Notes under the pieces: model-generated
The model's input: the letters and a program-made list of their open reading frames with translations, nothing else
What the model was told of the DNA's origin: nothing
Databases searched by the model: none
DNA from: Lysobacter enzymogenes
Lineage (GTDB): Bacteria > Pseudomonadota > Gammaproteobacteria > Xanthomonadales > Xanthomonadaceae
NCBI RefSeq assembly: GCF_900106525.1
Contig: NZ_FNOG01000012.1
Location: 32,103 to 96,102, forward strand
Direction of reading: 5' to 3'
Length of the DNA stretch: 64,000 nt
Shown: one piece after another, positions 49,564 to 60,008 of the stretch
Numbering within the stretch: the stretch's first letter is position 1
How the letters are laid out: each line of letters begins with the position of its first letter
Translations under genes and position numbers: made by a program

Positions 49564-51102
49564 ATGTCCGTACAGCTCGACGCCACCCGCTCCGCGCCGC
49601 CGCCGCAGGCCGATGCCTATTGGGACAACCCGGCCGCCTCCGACCCGAACCGGCAGGTGACGCCCGAGCCGATGGGCTTGCTGCAGACCGCGGCGATCGA
49701 GCCGACCGCGACCCTGGCCGCCGGCGGCACGGTCGAGATCGACGGCGGCGCGACCAACCCGCAGCAGCGCACCCAGACCAACACGGCCGACGGCAAGGCG
49801 GTGCAGGTCGATCCGCTGCACGATGGCGCCGAGGTGTCGATCGCGCGCGAGCGCACCCTGGCCGACGCCGGCGGCGGCCGCCAGTACATCAGCACCGACC
49901 AGATCGTGCTGACCACCGGCGCCAAGAACGACCAGGTCAACGTCACCCAACGCGACGACGGCACCCTGGATGTCGGCGTCAACGGCGAACGCTACGCCGT
50001 GCGCCTGACCGAGAACCAGGAACTGACCATCCGCAGCGGCGACGGCAACGACGTCATCGCCGTCGCCCCCAACGTCCGGGTCAATATCGTGGTCGATGCC
50101 GGCGCCGGAGACGATACGGTGACGACCGGCGCCGGCAACGACCGCGTCGACGGCGGCGCGGGCAACGACCGCATCGCCGGCGGCGACGGCCGCGACGATC
50201 TGTTCGGCAACAGCGGCGACGACACGCTCGACGCAGGCGCCGGCGACGATGTGGTCTACGGCGGCGACGGCGCCGACCGCCTGCTCGGCGGCGACGGCGT
50301 CGATTTCCTCGAAGGCGGCCGCGGCAACGACGAACTCGACGGCGGCGCCGGCCACGACATGCTCTCCGGCGGCCTCGACGACGACACCCTGCGCGGCGGC
50401 GAAGGCGACGACGCGATCTACACCGGCGCCGGCAAGGACACGGTCGACAACCGCTCGGGCAACGACACCGTCTACGCCCAGACCGCGATGGACCTCATCA
50501 ACGCCGCCGCCGGCGCGCGCAACACCGTGGTCAACGTCGAGATCGGCGCGGCCAAGGGCGTGAGCGTGGAAGGCTCCGACGCGTTCAAGCAGCGCGTCGG
50601 CGCGGAGATCGACTTCCTGCGCAGCTCGCCCAACGGCCAGCAGATGCTCGCCGAGTTCGACAAGGCCGCCGCGCGCGGCAACAGCGTGACCATCAAGGAA
50701 CTGGCCAACGAACAAAACGGCTACGCCCAGACCTTCAGCAACGACGCCGACATCGTCAACGGCCGTGCGGGCCGCGGCGGCGACGTGCAGATCAGCTACA
50801 ACCCCTCGTTCCACATGGACGCGTTCCCGGCGCCGGTGGGCGTGCTGTACCACGAGATGTCGCACGCCTATAACGGCGTCAACGGCACCTTCCAGCCGGG
50901 CACGTACCGCGGCGCCGGCCCCGACAACGGCGAAGTGCCCAACGCCGAGCGCCAGGCGGTAGGCCTGGAGACCAGCGCGCCGGCCTACGACTTCGACGGC
51001 GATCCGGCTACGCCCAAGACCACGGCCAATCCCGACTGGCTCACCGAGAACGGCATGCGCGCCGAACTCGGGCTGCCGGACCGGCCGAACTACACCTTGT
51101 AA
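49564..51102 (+). CDS. RTX-repeat protein with M91-like zinc metalloprotease domain
   Basis: 512 residues, no signal peptide. Residues 178-304 are RTX calcium-binding nonapeptides (GGAGNDRI, GGDGADRL, GGRGNDEL and others). The C-terminal part (about 340-500) has a zinc motif VLYHEMSHAYN (His 430, Glu 431, His 434) and a downstream Glu in NAERQAVGLE (Glu 462) as a candidate third ligand, in the manner of the M91 (NleD) peptidases. RTX repeats point to a type I export path, but here they lie before, not after, the catalytic domain. NleD relatives are injected effectors that cut host kinases; whether this one is an effector is inference. No transporter gene is adjacent. Confidence 0.87.
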   Translation: MSVQLDATRSAPPPQADAYWDNPAASDPNRQVTPEPMGLLQTAAIEPTATLAAGGTVEIDGGATNPQQRTQTNTADGKAVQVDPLHDGAEVSIARERTLADAGGGRQYISTDQIVLTTGAKNDQVNVTQRDDGTLDVGVNGERYAVRLTENQELTIRSGDGNDVIAVAPNVRVNIVVDAGAGDDTVTTGAGNDRVDGGAGNDRIAGGDGRDDLFGNSGDDTLDAGAGDDVVYGGDGADRLLGGDGVDFLEGGRGNDELDGGAGHDMLSGGLDDDTLRGGEGDDAIYTGAGKDTVDNRSGNDTVYAQTAMDLINAAAGARNTVVNVEIGAAKGVSVEGSDAFKQRVGAEIDFLRSSPNGQQMLAEFDKAAARGNSVTIKELANEQNGYAQTFSNDADIVNGRAGRGGDVQISYNPSFHMDAFPAPVGVLYHEMSHAYNGVNGTFQPGTYRGAGPDNGEVPNAERQAVGLETSAPAYDFDGDPATPKTTANPDWLTENGMRAELGLPDRPNYTL

Positions 51103-51197
51103 CCGCGACGCCGGCGATCTTAGCGGCTTGGGGATAGAAGGCAGCCCGCACTCACCGCGGGCTGCCTTCGCATTGACCAGCGCGGCCCGAACCGATT

Positions 51198-51420
51198 GTG
51201 GGAGGGACTTCAGTCCCGACGCCTTTCTTCCCGATCGCTTCGAACCCCCAAGCCGCAACGCCATCCACCGGAGACGACCCATTCGATGGAAACGAATGCG
51301 TTTTCCCCTTGTAGGAGGGACTTCAGTCCCGACGCTTTTCTTCCCGATCGCGTCGAAACCTCCACGCCGCAGCCCCATCCGCCGGAGCAGACCGATCCGA
51401 TGGAAACGAATCCGTCTTCC
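51198..51420. repeat. 114-bp imperfect tandem duplication with dispersed-repeat core
   Basis: Two units offset by 114 bases each carry GGGACTTCAGTCCCGACGC, CTTCCCGATCGC, a CCATCC stretch and ATGGAAACGAAT. The shift is a multiple of three, so both ATGs (51286 and 51400) are in one frame. The GGGACTTCAGTCCCGACGC core also belongs to the dispersed palindrome family. Confidence 0.85.
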
Positions 51421-52020
51421 CCAATCCGCCGCAGCGCATGCGGCGTTTGCCTCGCCGCCGCCCTGCTCGCAAGCCCGCTCCAGGCCATGTCCGCCGCCAG
51501 CACCGACACCCAAGGGCAGGGCGCGACCCTGCACGCCGAATTCGCCTACGACCCGGCCCAGCGCAGGCTGCGGGTGGACTACCGCGTGCGCAACACCGGC
51601 GACGCGCCGCTGGCGGTGTTCGATCGCGGCGACCGCCACGCCGTGGCCAGCGGCCGCCAGCGCGCCGGCGCGGTGGGCGCGCCAGCGTGGAAGGACGTAG
51701 GCGACGGCGCTATCGAACTGAGCCACCTCGCGCAGCCGCTGCCGCGGCCCGCGCCGGTGTCGCCGCCGACTCCGCTGGCGCTCAAGCTCGCGCCCGGCGC
51801 GCAGGCGGCCGGTTCGTTCGAGTTCGCGCTGCCGGGCGAACTCGAACCCAAGCGCATTCGCTGGTGCCTCGGTGTGGCGGCATTCGAGCTCGATCAGCTG
51901 GACATGCCGCAGCGCTACGGTGAGGTCGAAGTCTGGCGCGCTTCGTTCGCGCTCGCGCAAACCCAGCAGCGCTTGTGCACGCCGTGGTTCGATCCGGTGC
52001 GCTCCAGGTTCGCGTCTTGA
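51400..52020 (+). CDS. hypothetical secreted protein
   Basis: 206 residues from the ATG at 51400; an in-frame ATG at 51286, in the upstream duplicate, would add 38 residues. The signal-like segment CGVCLAAALLASPLQAMSA suggests export. The mature part is beta-rich (ATLHAEFAYDPAQRRLRVDYRVRN, DAPLAVFDRGDRHAV, LKLAPGAQAAGSFEF) and looks like an Ig-like domain that may be related to BsuPI-type inhibitor folds; this is weak. Two Cys in the C-terminal half. Function unknown. Confidence 0.65.
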   Translation: METNPSSPIRRSACGVCLAAALLASPLQAMSAASTDTQGQGATLHAEFAYDPAQRRLRVDYRVRNTGDAPLAVFDRGDRHAVASGRQRAGAVGAPAWKDVGDGAIELSHLAQPLPRPAPVSPPTPLALKLAPGAQAAGSFEFALPGELEPKRIRWCLGVAAFELDQLDMPQRYGEVEVWRASFALAQTQQRLCTPWFDPVRSRFAS

Positions 52021-52091
52021 GTCGCGTCAGCGAGGCGACGGGCGATCCGAAAGGAAGGCGTCGGGCCTGAAGGCCCTCCCACAACAGCGCC

Positions 52092-53027
52092 TCAGCGCAC
52101 CAGCGCGTCCAGTTCCGCGGGTTCGAACGCGATCGCGCTGCGCTCTCCGGTATCGGCCAGGATCTTGCGTGCGATCAGCTCGCTGGTCGGCGCCAGCACG
52201 CTGAAGTGATTCGTGCGCGGCACCGCGTACCAATGCGCCAGCGGGTTGCGGTTGGCCCGGCGCATGGCCTCGAGATCGTCGGTGTTGGCGTCGTGGTCGC
52301 CTTCGAAGGCGAACACCGGGCTGCGGATCGAGGCCAGCCAATAGGCCGGCGAACGCAGGCGCAGTTGTTCCTCGCTCAGGCCCGGCGGCACGAAGCGCCC
52401 GCCGTAGTTGGCCACGTCGGCGATCGGGCCGAACGCGAACACCGCGCGAAAGCGCGCGTCGCTCTGCGCCACCAGCAGCGCCAGGGTGCCGCCGGTGCTG
52501 TGTCCGCCCAGATAGATGCGCTGCGGGTCGACGTAATCGAGCTTGGCCAGATAATCGGCGGCGGCGAGTACGTCGCGCACTTCGCCGTAGAAACCTTCGC
52601 GCACGCCCGGGTTGTCGTTGCCGCCGCGCAGCGACGGGTACATCACTACCACGCCGGCCTCGCGCAGGGCCGCGGCGCTCTGGTCGTTGCCGCGCGGCTG
52701 CGGGGTCCATACATCGCCCAGCGTGTTGCTGTCGCCGCCGGTCAGCCAGACGATGGCCGGGCGCTTGCCCGGCTGCGCCGGACGCGGGGTCAGGTAGGCG
52801 GCCAGCTCGCCGGGTTCGGCGCGGTAATGCACCAGCTCCAGCACGCCCGGCGGCGGCGCCGGCACCGGGCTGCCTTCCTGGGTGCCGCGCGCCGTTTCGG
52901 CCGGCGCGGCGGTGCGCGCGGCGGCGAGGTCGGCGCCATCGCCGGCGCTGGCGGCGTTGGCGGTCGGGGCGCGGGAACAGGCGGCGAGTGCGGCGAACAA
53001 CAGCAGCGGCAACAGCGGCAGGCGCAT
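52092..53027 (-). CDS. alpha/beta hydrolase lipoprotein (prolyl oligopeptidase-like)
   Basis: 311 residues from the ATG at 53027, opening with a lipoprotein signal (LPLLLFAALAACS, Cys about 17). The hydrolase domain has the oxyanion strand RPAIVWLTGGDSN, the nucleophile elbow IYLGGHSTGGTLALL, an acid candidate in FEGDHDANTDD and a His in PRTNHFSVL. Ser, Asp and His are thus all in place. It resembles dienelactone hydrolase/S9-type enzymes, anchored to the envelope. Substrate unknown. Confidence 0.88.
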   Translation of the reverse strand: MRLPLLPLLLFAALAACSRAPTANAASAGDGADLAAARTAAPAETARGTQEGSPVPAPPPGVLELVHYRAEPGELAAYLTPRPAQPGKRPAIVWLTGGDSNTLGDVWTPQPRGNDQSAAALREAGVVVMYPSLRGGNDNPGVREGFYGEVRDVLAAADYLAKLDYVDPQRIYLGGHSTGGTLALLVAQSDARFRAVFAFGPIADVANYGGRFVPPGLSEEQLRLRSPAYWLASIRSPVFAFEGDHDANTDDLEAMRRANRNPLAHWYAVPRTNHFSVLAPTSELIARKILADTGERSAIAFEPAELDALVR

Positions 53028-53097
53028 CGGGAGCGGTCCTTGCAAGGGTGGGGCGCCAGTGTGCGGCAAACCGGCGGCCTGCGCGCGCCGCACCAAC

Positions 53098-53124
53098 GAA
53101 AACGGCGGCCCAGGGCCGCCGTTT
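53098..53124 (-). terminator. terminator after hppA
   Basis: A GC-rich palindrome (AAACGGCGGCCC and its complement around 53112) is followed on the minus strand by TTTTCGTT. It lies about 25 bp beyond the hppA stop. Confidence 0.8.
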
Positions 53125-53145
53125 CCGTTCCTCCGATAAGCAGGC

Positions 53146-55668
<2,523 letters not shown>

Positions 55669-56322
55669 GAAACCCCTCCCCGGTTGGAAAAGTGGACATC
55701 ACGGGACAACGGATTCGACAGGGTGCCGCGAGCGGTCGTGGACCGGTGTTCCGCGGATCGCGTTTGCGCGCTGCGCGTGTTGCATCGCAGCGTGGCCGTG
55801 TCGCGTACACGGCGCGAACCGACTATCGCATAGGGACTGTGCCGGCGAAACCGGACGCGCGGCGGCGATTGCGCCGACACGCGCGGTACCGGCGAGGCTG
55901 CGACTGGAGTCACGGAACCCGTGCGTTTCATTGCCGGCTTCGGCCCGCGCGACGCTTGACGCGGCGACGGCGCGCGCGCAGCGCGACCCGCACGCGCATG
56001 TTGCGCAGCCGCAACGCCGTGCGCGCGTCGGGCTCGCGTGCGGCGTTGCGTGCGGCGCCGGTTTGACAAGCATCGCGCGGGCGTCCTTAGATCGAAGCGC
56101 GCGACCGCCCCGGCGGCGCGCGGCAGGGAATGCGGGCCGCGGGGGCGGCCAGGGCGGAAGGATCGCCCGGACGAGGCCGCATGCGGCGCTCGTCGCGTTC
56201 GACCACCCGCCGCGCGCGGCCGCCGTGGCGCGGCCTCGACGGGGCGGCGCATCCGGCGCCGCAGCGCCGCTCCGGCACTCTCCAGCACGGCGCCGACACG
56301 ATCCGACGATCAAGGAGTTCAC
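55669..56322. other. divergent gap between hppA and six-Cys peptide gene
   Basis: About 650 bp. Open frames here are Arg/Ala-rich and overlap on both strands, as expected for non-coding GC-rich DNA. A TTGACA box at 56063-56068 with CTTAGAT about 18 bases on may be the promoter of the peptide gene, which would give a leader of over 200 bases. Confidence 0.45.
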
Positions 56323-56520
56323 ATGAGCAAGAAGCTGATGGCGGTGTGCATGTTCGTATTCGGCATGGGCCTGGGCGCGGGCGCGTCCGCAGGCGGCGCC
56401 AGCATCACCCCGGAAATGGCCCAGTGCATCTACGAGTGCAAGCTCGGCGGCGGCACCCAGGCCTATTGCTGGGCCTGCTGCGTGCACGGCAACTGCCTGA
56501 TCCCCGAGCCGATCGAGTGA
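56323..56520 (+). CDS. small secreted six-cysteine peptide
   Basis: 65 residues with an AAGGAG ribosome site 5 bases upstream. Residues 1-23 are a signal peptide (MSKKLMAVCMFVFGMGLGAGASA). The mature ~42 residues have six Cys packed in the middle: CIYEC, then YCWACC, then GNC, ending PEPIE. An even number of close Cys in an exported peptide suggests a disulfide-knotted product. I do not recognise the family. It could be a secreted toxin-like or signalling peptide, or a precursor. No processing or immunity gene is adjacent. Confidence 0.72.
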   Translation: MSKKLMAVCMFVFGMGLGAGASAGGASITPEMAQCIYECKLGGGTQAYCWACCVHGNCLIPEPIE

Positions 56521-56592
56521 GCCGGGCGGGCAGCCCGGGCGGATCGTCCCGGCGCGCGCGCCGGTCCGGTACGCGGCTTGGCTGAACCCGGC

Positions 56593-56621
56593 GCCGGACG
56601 CGGCCGCGCGCCGCGTCCGGC
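56593..56621. terminator. strong hairpin after the six-Cys peptide gene
   Basis: GCCGGACGCGG (56593-56603) and CCGCGTCCGGC (56611-56621) form an 11-bp perfect stem. No T run follows. A terminator or stabiliser is likely. Confidence 0.5.
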
Positions 56622-56719
56622 GTTCGCGTGTCGGTATCGGCGGATCGCGGCGGCAGGGGTGAAGCGGTGTTCAGCCGATGCGTGCGAGGCTGCCCCGGCC
56701 CCGCAACCGGAGTCCTGCG

Positions 56720-57241
56720 ATGCGCAGACTGACGCTCTTTTCCGCCGCCGCGCTGGCGCTGACCGCATTCGCCGCCATCGCGGCCGACCCCACGCCCGAG
56801 ATCCAGCGCGCCGCCAGCGCGCCGCCGCAAGCGGCCGGCAGCGTGCACACCCTGCGCCAGATCCCCGAGGCCTGCGCGCGCCTGGAAGGCATGTTCACCG
56901 GCGAGGCGGCGCAGCCGTACAAGTTCGCGGTGGTGCGCTCCAGCCCGAACTGCCAGCCGCGCGCGCGCTTCGTCGACGCGGCCAAGGCGCAGCCGTCGGA
57001 AGCCGCGGGCTGGAAGTTCAACGACCTCATCCGCGTGCCCAGCGCAGCCTGCCCGCAGCAGCAGGCGGTGGTGCGGGTATGGCGCAAGCCGGCCGCGGTG
57101 GCGCCGCCGCAGCTCGACGCGCAAGGCCGCGCGCGCCTGTACCTGCAGGACGAAAAGGCCCGCGCCGAGGCCGCCAAGCTGGCCCAGGTGCCGATGTTCG
57201 CCGCGGCGATGACGGTCGAAGGCAAGCCCTGCGGCGGCTGA
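56720..57241 (+). CDS. hypothetical periplasmic protein
   Basis: 173 residues from the ATG at 56720 with GGAG 7 bases upstream and a signal peptide ending near AAIAAD. Four Cys in the mature part (EACARLEG, PNCQPR, AACPQQQ, KPCGG) suggest two disulfides. Segments QPYKFAVVRSSPNCQP and AVVRVWRKP are beta-like. It is a type of conserved secreted protein of unknown role in this family; I cannot name a domain. A strong terminator follows. Confidence 0.75.
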   Translation: MRRLTLFSAAALALTAFAAIAADPTPEIQRAASAPPQAAGSVHTLRQIPEACARLEGMFTGEAAQPYKFAVVRSSPNCQPRARFVDAAKAQPSEAAGWKFNDLIRVPSAACPQQQAVVRVWRKPAAVAPPQLDAQGRARLYLQDEKARAEAAKLAQVPMFAAAMTVEGKPCGG

Positions 57242-57264
57242 GCGCGGCGCCGGCCGCAAACGAA

Positions 57265-57296
57265 GAAAGGGCCGCTCGCGCGGCCCTTTCTCTTTT
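57265..57296. terminator. intrinsic terminator between convergent genes
   Basis: GAAAGGGCCGC (57265-57275), loop TCGC, GCGGCCCTTTC (57280-57290), then TCTTTT. Perfect 11-bp stem; purine-rich left flank may let it serve the minus-strand gene too. Confidence 0.9.
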
Positions 57297-57316
57297 GGCG
57301 TCGCAGGCGCGCCGGC

Positions 57317-58129
57317 TTACTTCACGCCGACGCAGTCCTTGAGCTCGACCACGTAATCGGTCTGGTTGTACTCGTCGAAGGTGCCGGTGAGCTGGATGCG
57401 GTCGTTGGCGCGCAGGGTCAGCGCGTAAGCCTTCTGGTTCGGCGCCAGCGCGCAGCGCACGCGGGTTTCGAACAGGCGGCGGTCGCTTTCGACCAGGCCC
57501 GGCAGCAGCGAGCCGCCGCCGGCTTCGAAGGTCACGTAGTACTTGCCGGTCTTGCCGTCGCTGACGCCGGCGTTGGTGCCCTTGACCGTGTACTGGCGGC
57601 CCTTGTAGCGATCGGCGACGACCGCGGCGTTTTCCTTGGCCTGGGCTTCGATTTCCTGCGCCAGCTGCTGCGCCGACACGGCGATCGGCAGCGGCTTGGG
57701 CGCGGCCGAGCGCGGCGGCGCGGTCTTGCCCGGCTTGAGCGAGCCGATCATTTCGCACATCGACTTCTTGATGTCGTTGGCGCTGCCGAACGAGCCCTTG
57801 CGCAGCTTCAGCGACATGGTCACGGTGCCGGAGTTGTCGGCGGTGACCTGCATCGGCAGCGGGCGGTGCAGGGTCGAGGAAGGCTCTTCCAGCACCAGGG
57901 TGCCAGCGCTCAGGTCCTCATCGAGCACCGCCATGTTGCGGCCGATGCCGGCGTTGCGGACCTGGCCGATGCCGGCCGCGGCGGACATGCCCGGCACCTG
58001 GACCTGGGTGAAGTACTCCTGCCCCGAGAGCGGGTTGCCCTTCTTGGTGAAATTGTCTTCGCACTGACCGGCGACGGCCGAGACCGAAGGAACCAGCAGC
58101 ATCAGCGGAACCAGAAACCTGCCTTTCAT
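57317..58129 (-). CDS. secreted protein with OB-fold (tRNA_anti-like) C-terminal region
   Basis: 270 residues with a signal peptide (MKGRFLVPLMLLVPSVSAVAG). The first half (GQCEDNFTKKGNPLSGQEYFTQVQVPGM) has a pattern I do not recognise. The C-terminal half (about 155-270) reads VADRYKGRQYTVKGTNAGVSDGK, YYVTFEAGG and NDRIQLTGTFDEYNQTDYVVELKDC, which matches the tRNA_anti-like OB-fold seen in exported proteins. Cys in CEDNF, MCEMIG, RCALA and KDCVG could form two disulfides. Role unknown. Confidence 0.8.
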   Translation of the reverse strand: MKGRFLVPLMLLVPSVSAVAGQCEDNFTKKGNPLSGQEYFTQVQVPGMSAAAGIGQVRNAGIGRNMAVLDEDLSAGTLVLEEPSSTLHRPLPMQVTADNSGTVTMSLKLRKGSFGSANDIKKSMCEMIGSLKPGKTAPPRSAAPKPLPIAVSAQQLAQEIEAQAKENAAVVADRYKGRQYTVKGTNAGVSDGKTGKYYVTFEAGGGSLLPGLVESDRRLFETRVRCALAPNQKAYALTLRANDRIQLTGTFDEYNQTDYVVELKDCVGVK

Positions 58130-58330
58130 GACGACTCCCTGTAATGACCAACTAAGCGTTGCGTCCCTGCGCCCGCATGAACGCTTGCGGCGGCAGATTG
58201 CCGCAATCGGTTGGGCGGTTCAACGTTTTTCGGTTGGCGACCGGGCCCGGCGCGGGCATTGGCGACGTGGCGCACAGATGCGCGGCGGCTGGGCCGGCCC
58301 GCGGGCGCGGGCCGGCGCGCCGGCGGCGGG

Positions 58331-58780
58331 TCAGGCGCCGCCGCAGTCAGGATCGCGGTCGTAACGGCGCTGCATTTCCTCCGGATCGATCGCCTCGATG
58401 CTGTGGCCGATGTTCCAGCGGTGGCCGAAGGGATCGATCACCGTGCCCGAGCGCTCGCCGTAGAAATGGTCGCGCGGCGCCATCGCCAGGTGCGCGCCGG
58501 CGGCGACCGCGCGGGCGACCACGTCGTCGGCATCGTCCACGTGCAGGTGCAGGGTGTGGCTGTGCCCGGCGCCGGCGACCGGGCGCTGGATGTCGACCTC
58601 GGGGAACTCCTCGCACAGCATCAGCGTGGTGCCGCCCAGGTCCAGTTCGACATGACCGATGCGGCCGCCGGGCTCGACCAGGCGGAATTTCTCGGTCGCG
58701 TCGAACACCTTGCAATAGAACGTCACCGCGGCCTGGGCGTCGCCGACGCAGAGATAGGAAAACAGTTCGTGCACGGCCAT
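58331..58780 (-). CDS. VOC (glyoxalase/bleomycin-resistance fold) protein, PhnB-like
   Basis: 149 residues from the ATG at 58780 with AGGAG 6 bases upstream. The two beta-alpha-beta-beta-beta units are visible: LFSYLCVGDAQAAVTFYCKVFDA and IGHVELDLGGTTLML, then HTLHLHVDDADDVVARAVAAGA and DPFGHRWNIGH. It resembles the PhnB/YaeR-like VOC group. The substrate is not predictable. It stands alone, with dispersed repeats upstream. Confidence 0.9.
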   Translation of the reverse strand: MAVHELFSYLCVGDAQAAVTFYCKVFDATEKFRLVEPGGRIGHVELDLGGTTLMLCEEFPEVDIQRPVAGAGHSHTLHLHVDDADDVVARAVAAGAHLAMAPRDHFYGERSGTVIDPFGHRWNIGHSIEAIDPEEMQRRYDRDPDCGGA

Positions 58781-59143
58781 GGCGGGCTCCTGGAATGAGG
58801 TGGACGCAGCGTGCGCCCGGGCACGCCGCGCGTATTGGACGAAATTTACCCCAAGCCGCCGGCATCGCCGGATGGCTCCCTGCCGGACGGCTCCCTGTAG
58901 GAGCGACGCAAGTCGCGACCGCGCAGCGTCCGCTCGCGCCGCAAGTCTGGAATCCGGACGGCACGCGCCCGGCCGCGGCTTTCGTCGCAAGCGCAGTGTC
59001 GCGGTCGCGGCTCGCGCCGCTCCTACAGTCGCTTCGACGAAGCGACCGGCCGAGCTTGCAGCAACGGTTTCCCCCCTGTAGGAGCGGCGCAAGCCGCGAC
59101 CGCGCAGCAGCAGTTCGCGCCGTAACCGCAGCCGCCGAGCGCC
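58781..59143. repeat. cluster of three REP-like units
   Basis: Units of the TGTAGGAGCGGCGC family lie at about 58893-58920 (plus), 58999-59030 (minus) and 59074-59104 (plus). The first has a variant arm (GAGCGACGCAAGTCGC). They fill most of this gap and can fold in alternative pairs. No gene is seen. Confidence 0.85.
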
Positions 59144-59998
59144 TTACCCGCGCCCAGGCGAACGCATCGGCAAGTGATGCGGCGACACCGCCCGCGCGGC
59201 CAGATACGCGCGAGGCGACACCCCGGCGAACTCGCGGAACTCGCGGATCAGATGCGATTGATCGCAATAGCCGGTCGCCAGCGCCAGCTGCGCCCAGTCC
59301 GGCTGCGTCGTCGTCGCCAGCGCCGCCAGCAGGCGCTTGAACCGCAGCACCCGCGCGTAGCGTTTCGGGCTCAGCCCGGCGGCGTCGCGGAAGCCGGCGA
59401 TGAAGCGGCGATGGTTGCGGCCGCTGGCGTGGACCCAGGCGGCGACGCGCTCGCCCGCATCCGCAGCCGGCGCCGCGACGCTGTCGAGCCGGCGCGCCGC
59501 GCGCAGGATCTGCGGATCCAGCCCGCGCACCGGCCGCAGCCGCGCGTGCAGGAACGCTTCGATGCGTTGCCGACGCTGGGTCGGGTCGGTCACCGCGGCC
59601 AGCCGTTCGTACAACTCAGCGGCCGCGGCCGCGCCGCACAGCGCGTCCAGGCCGACGTAAGCGCCTTCCAACTCGCCCGCCGACACCCCGAACAAGGCCA
59701 GCGCCGCACCCGGCCGAAGCACCGCGCCGACCGAGGCGGCCGGCTGCGAGGTGTCCTTGATGCAATAGCCGGCGCGCGCGCCGGCGACCACCGCCGGGCC
59801 GTGCTCGCGGCCGCGCGCATCGTCGGCGTCGGCGTACAGCCGCAGCGGCGGCCCGTCCAGGCGCACCGCCAGATGCATCGCGCCGCTGGGCAGCGAGTGC
59901 TCGCGCGCGTGCGCCGGCGCCGCGTCCGGGCGCGCGCAGGCCCAGACCGTTTCGATCCACGGCCGCAACGACGGCAGCCACGGCGCGCCGGCCGACAC
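59144..59998 (-). CDS. AraC family transcriptional regulator
   Basis: 284 residues. The N-terminal half resembles the sensor domain of short AraC regulators (SLPSGAMHLAVRLDG, GAVLRPGAALALFGVSAGELEG). The C-terminal half has a GRNHRRFIAGFRDAAGLSPKRYARVLRF unit and SHLIREFREFAGVSPRAYL, the end of the AraC double helix-turn-helix. It begins 10 bp after the pfp stop on the same strand, so the two probably share a transcript. Confidence 0.9.
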   Translation of the reverse strand: MSAGAPWLPSLRPWIETVWACARPDAAPAHAREHSLPSGAMHLAVRLDGPPLRLYADADDARGREHGPAVVAGARAGYCIKDTSQPAASVGAVLRPGAALALFGVSAGELEGAYVGLDALCGAAAAAELYERLAAVTDPTQRRQRIEAFLHARLRPVRGLDPQILRAARRLDSVAAPAADAGERVAAWVHASGRNHRRFIAGFRDAAGLSPKRYARVLRFKRLLAALATTTQPDWAQLALATGYCDQSHLIREFREFAGVSPRAYLAARAVSPHHLPMRSPGRG

Positions 59999-60008
59999 CG
60001 CGGCGCCC

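Noticed and set aside
50095..50476. Regular 27-base periodicity resembling a DNA repeat array
   Set aside because: It is explained by the RTX nonapeptide codons inside a real gene, not by CRISPR or a satellite.
49480..51960. 826-residue minus-strand frame opposite the RTX protein
   Set aside because: It is the mirror of the RTX repeats (Val/Ala/Gly runs), not a protein pattern.
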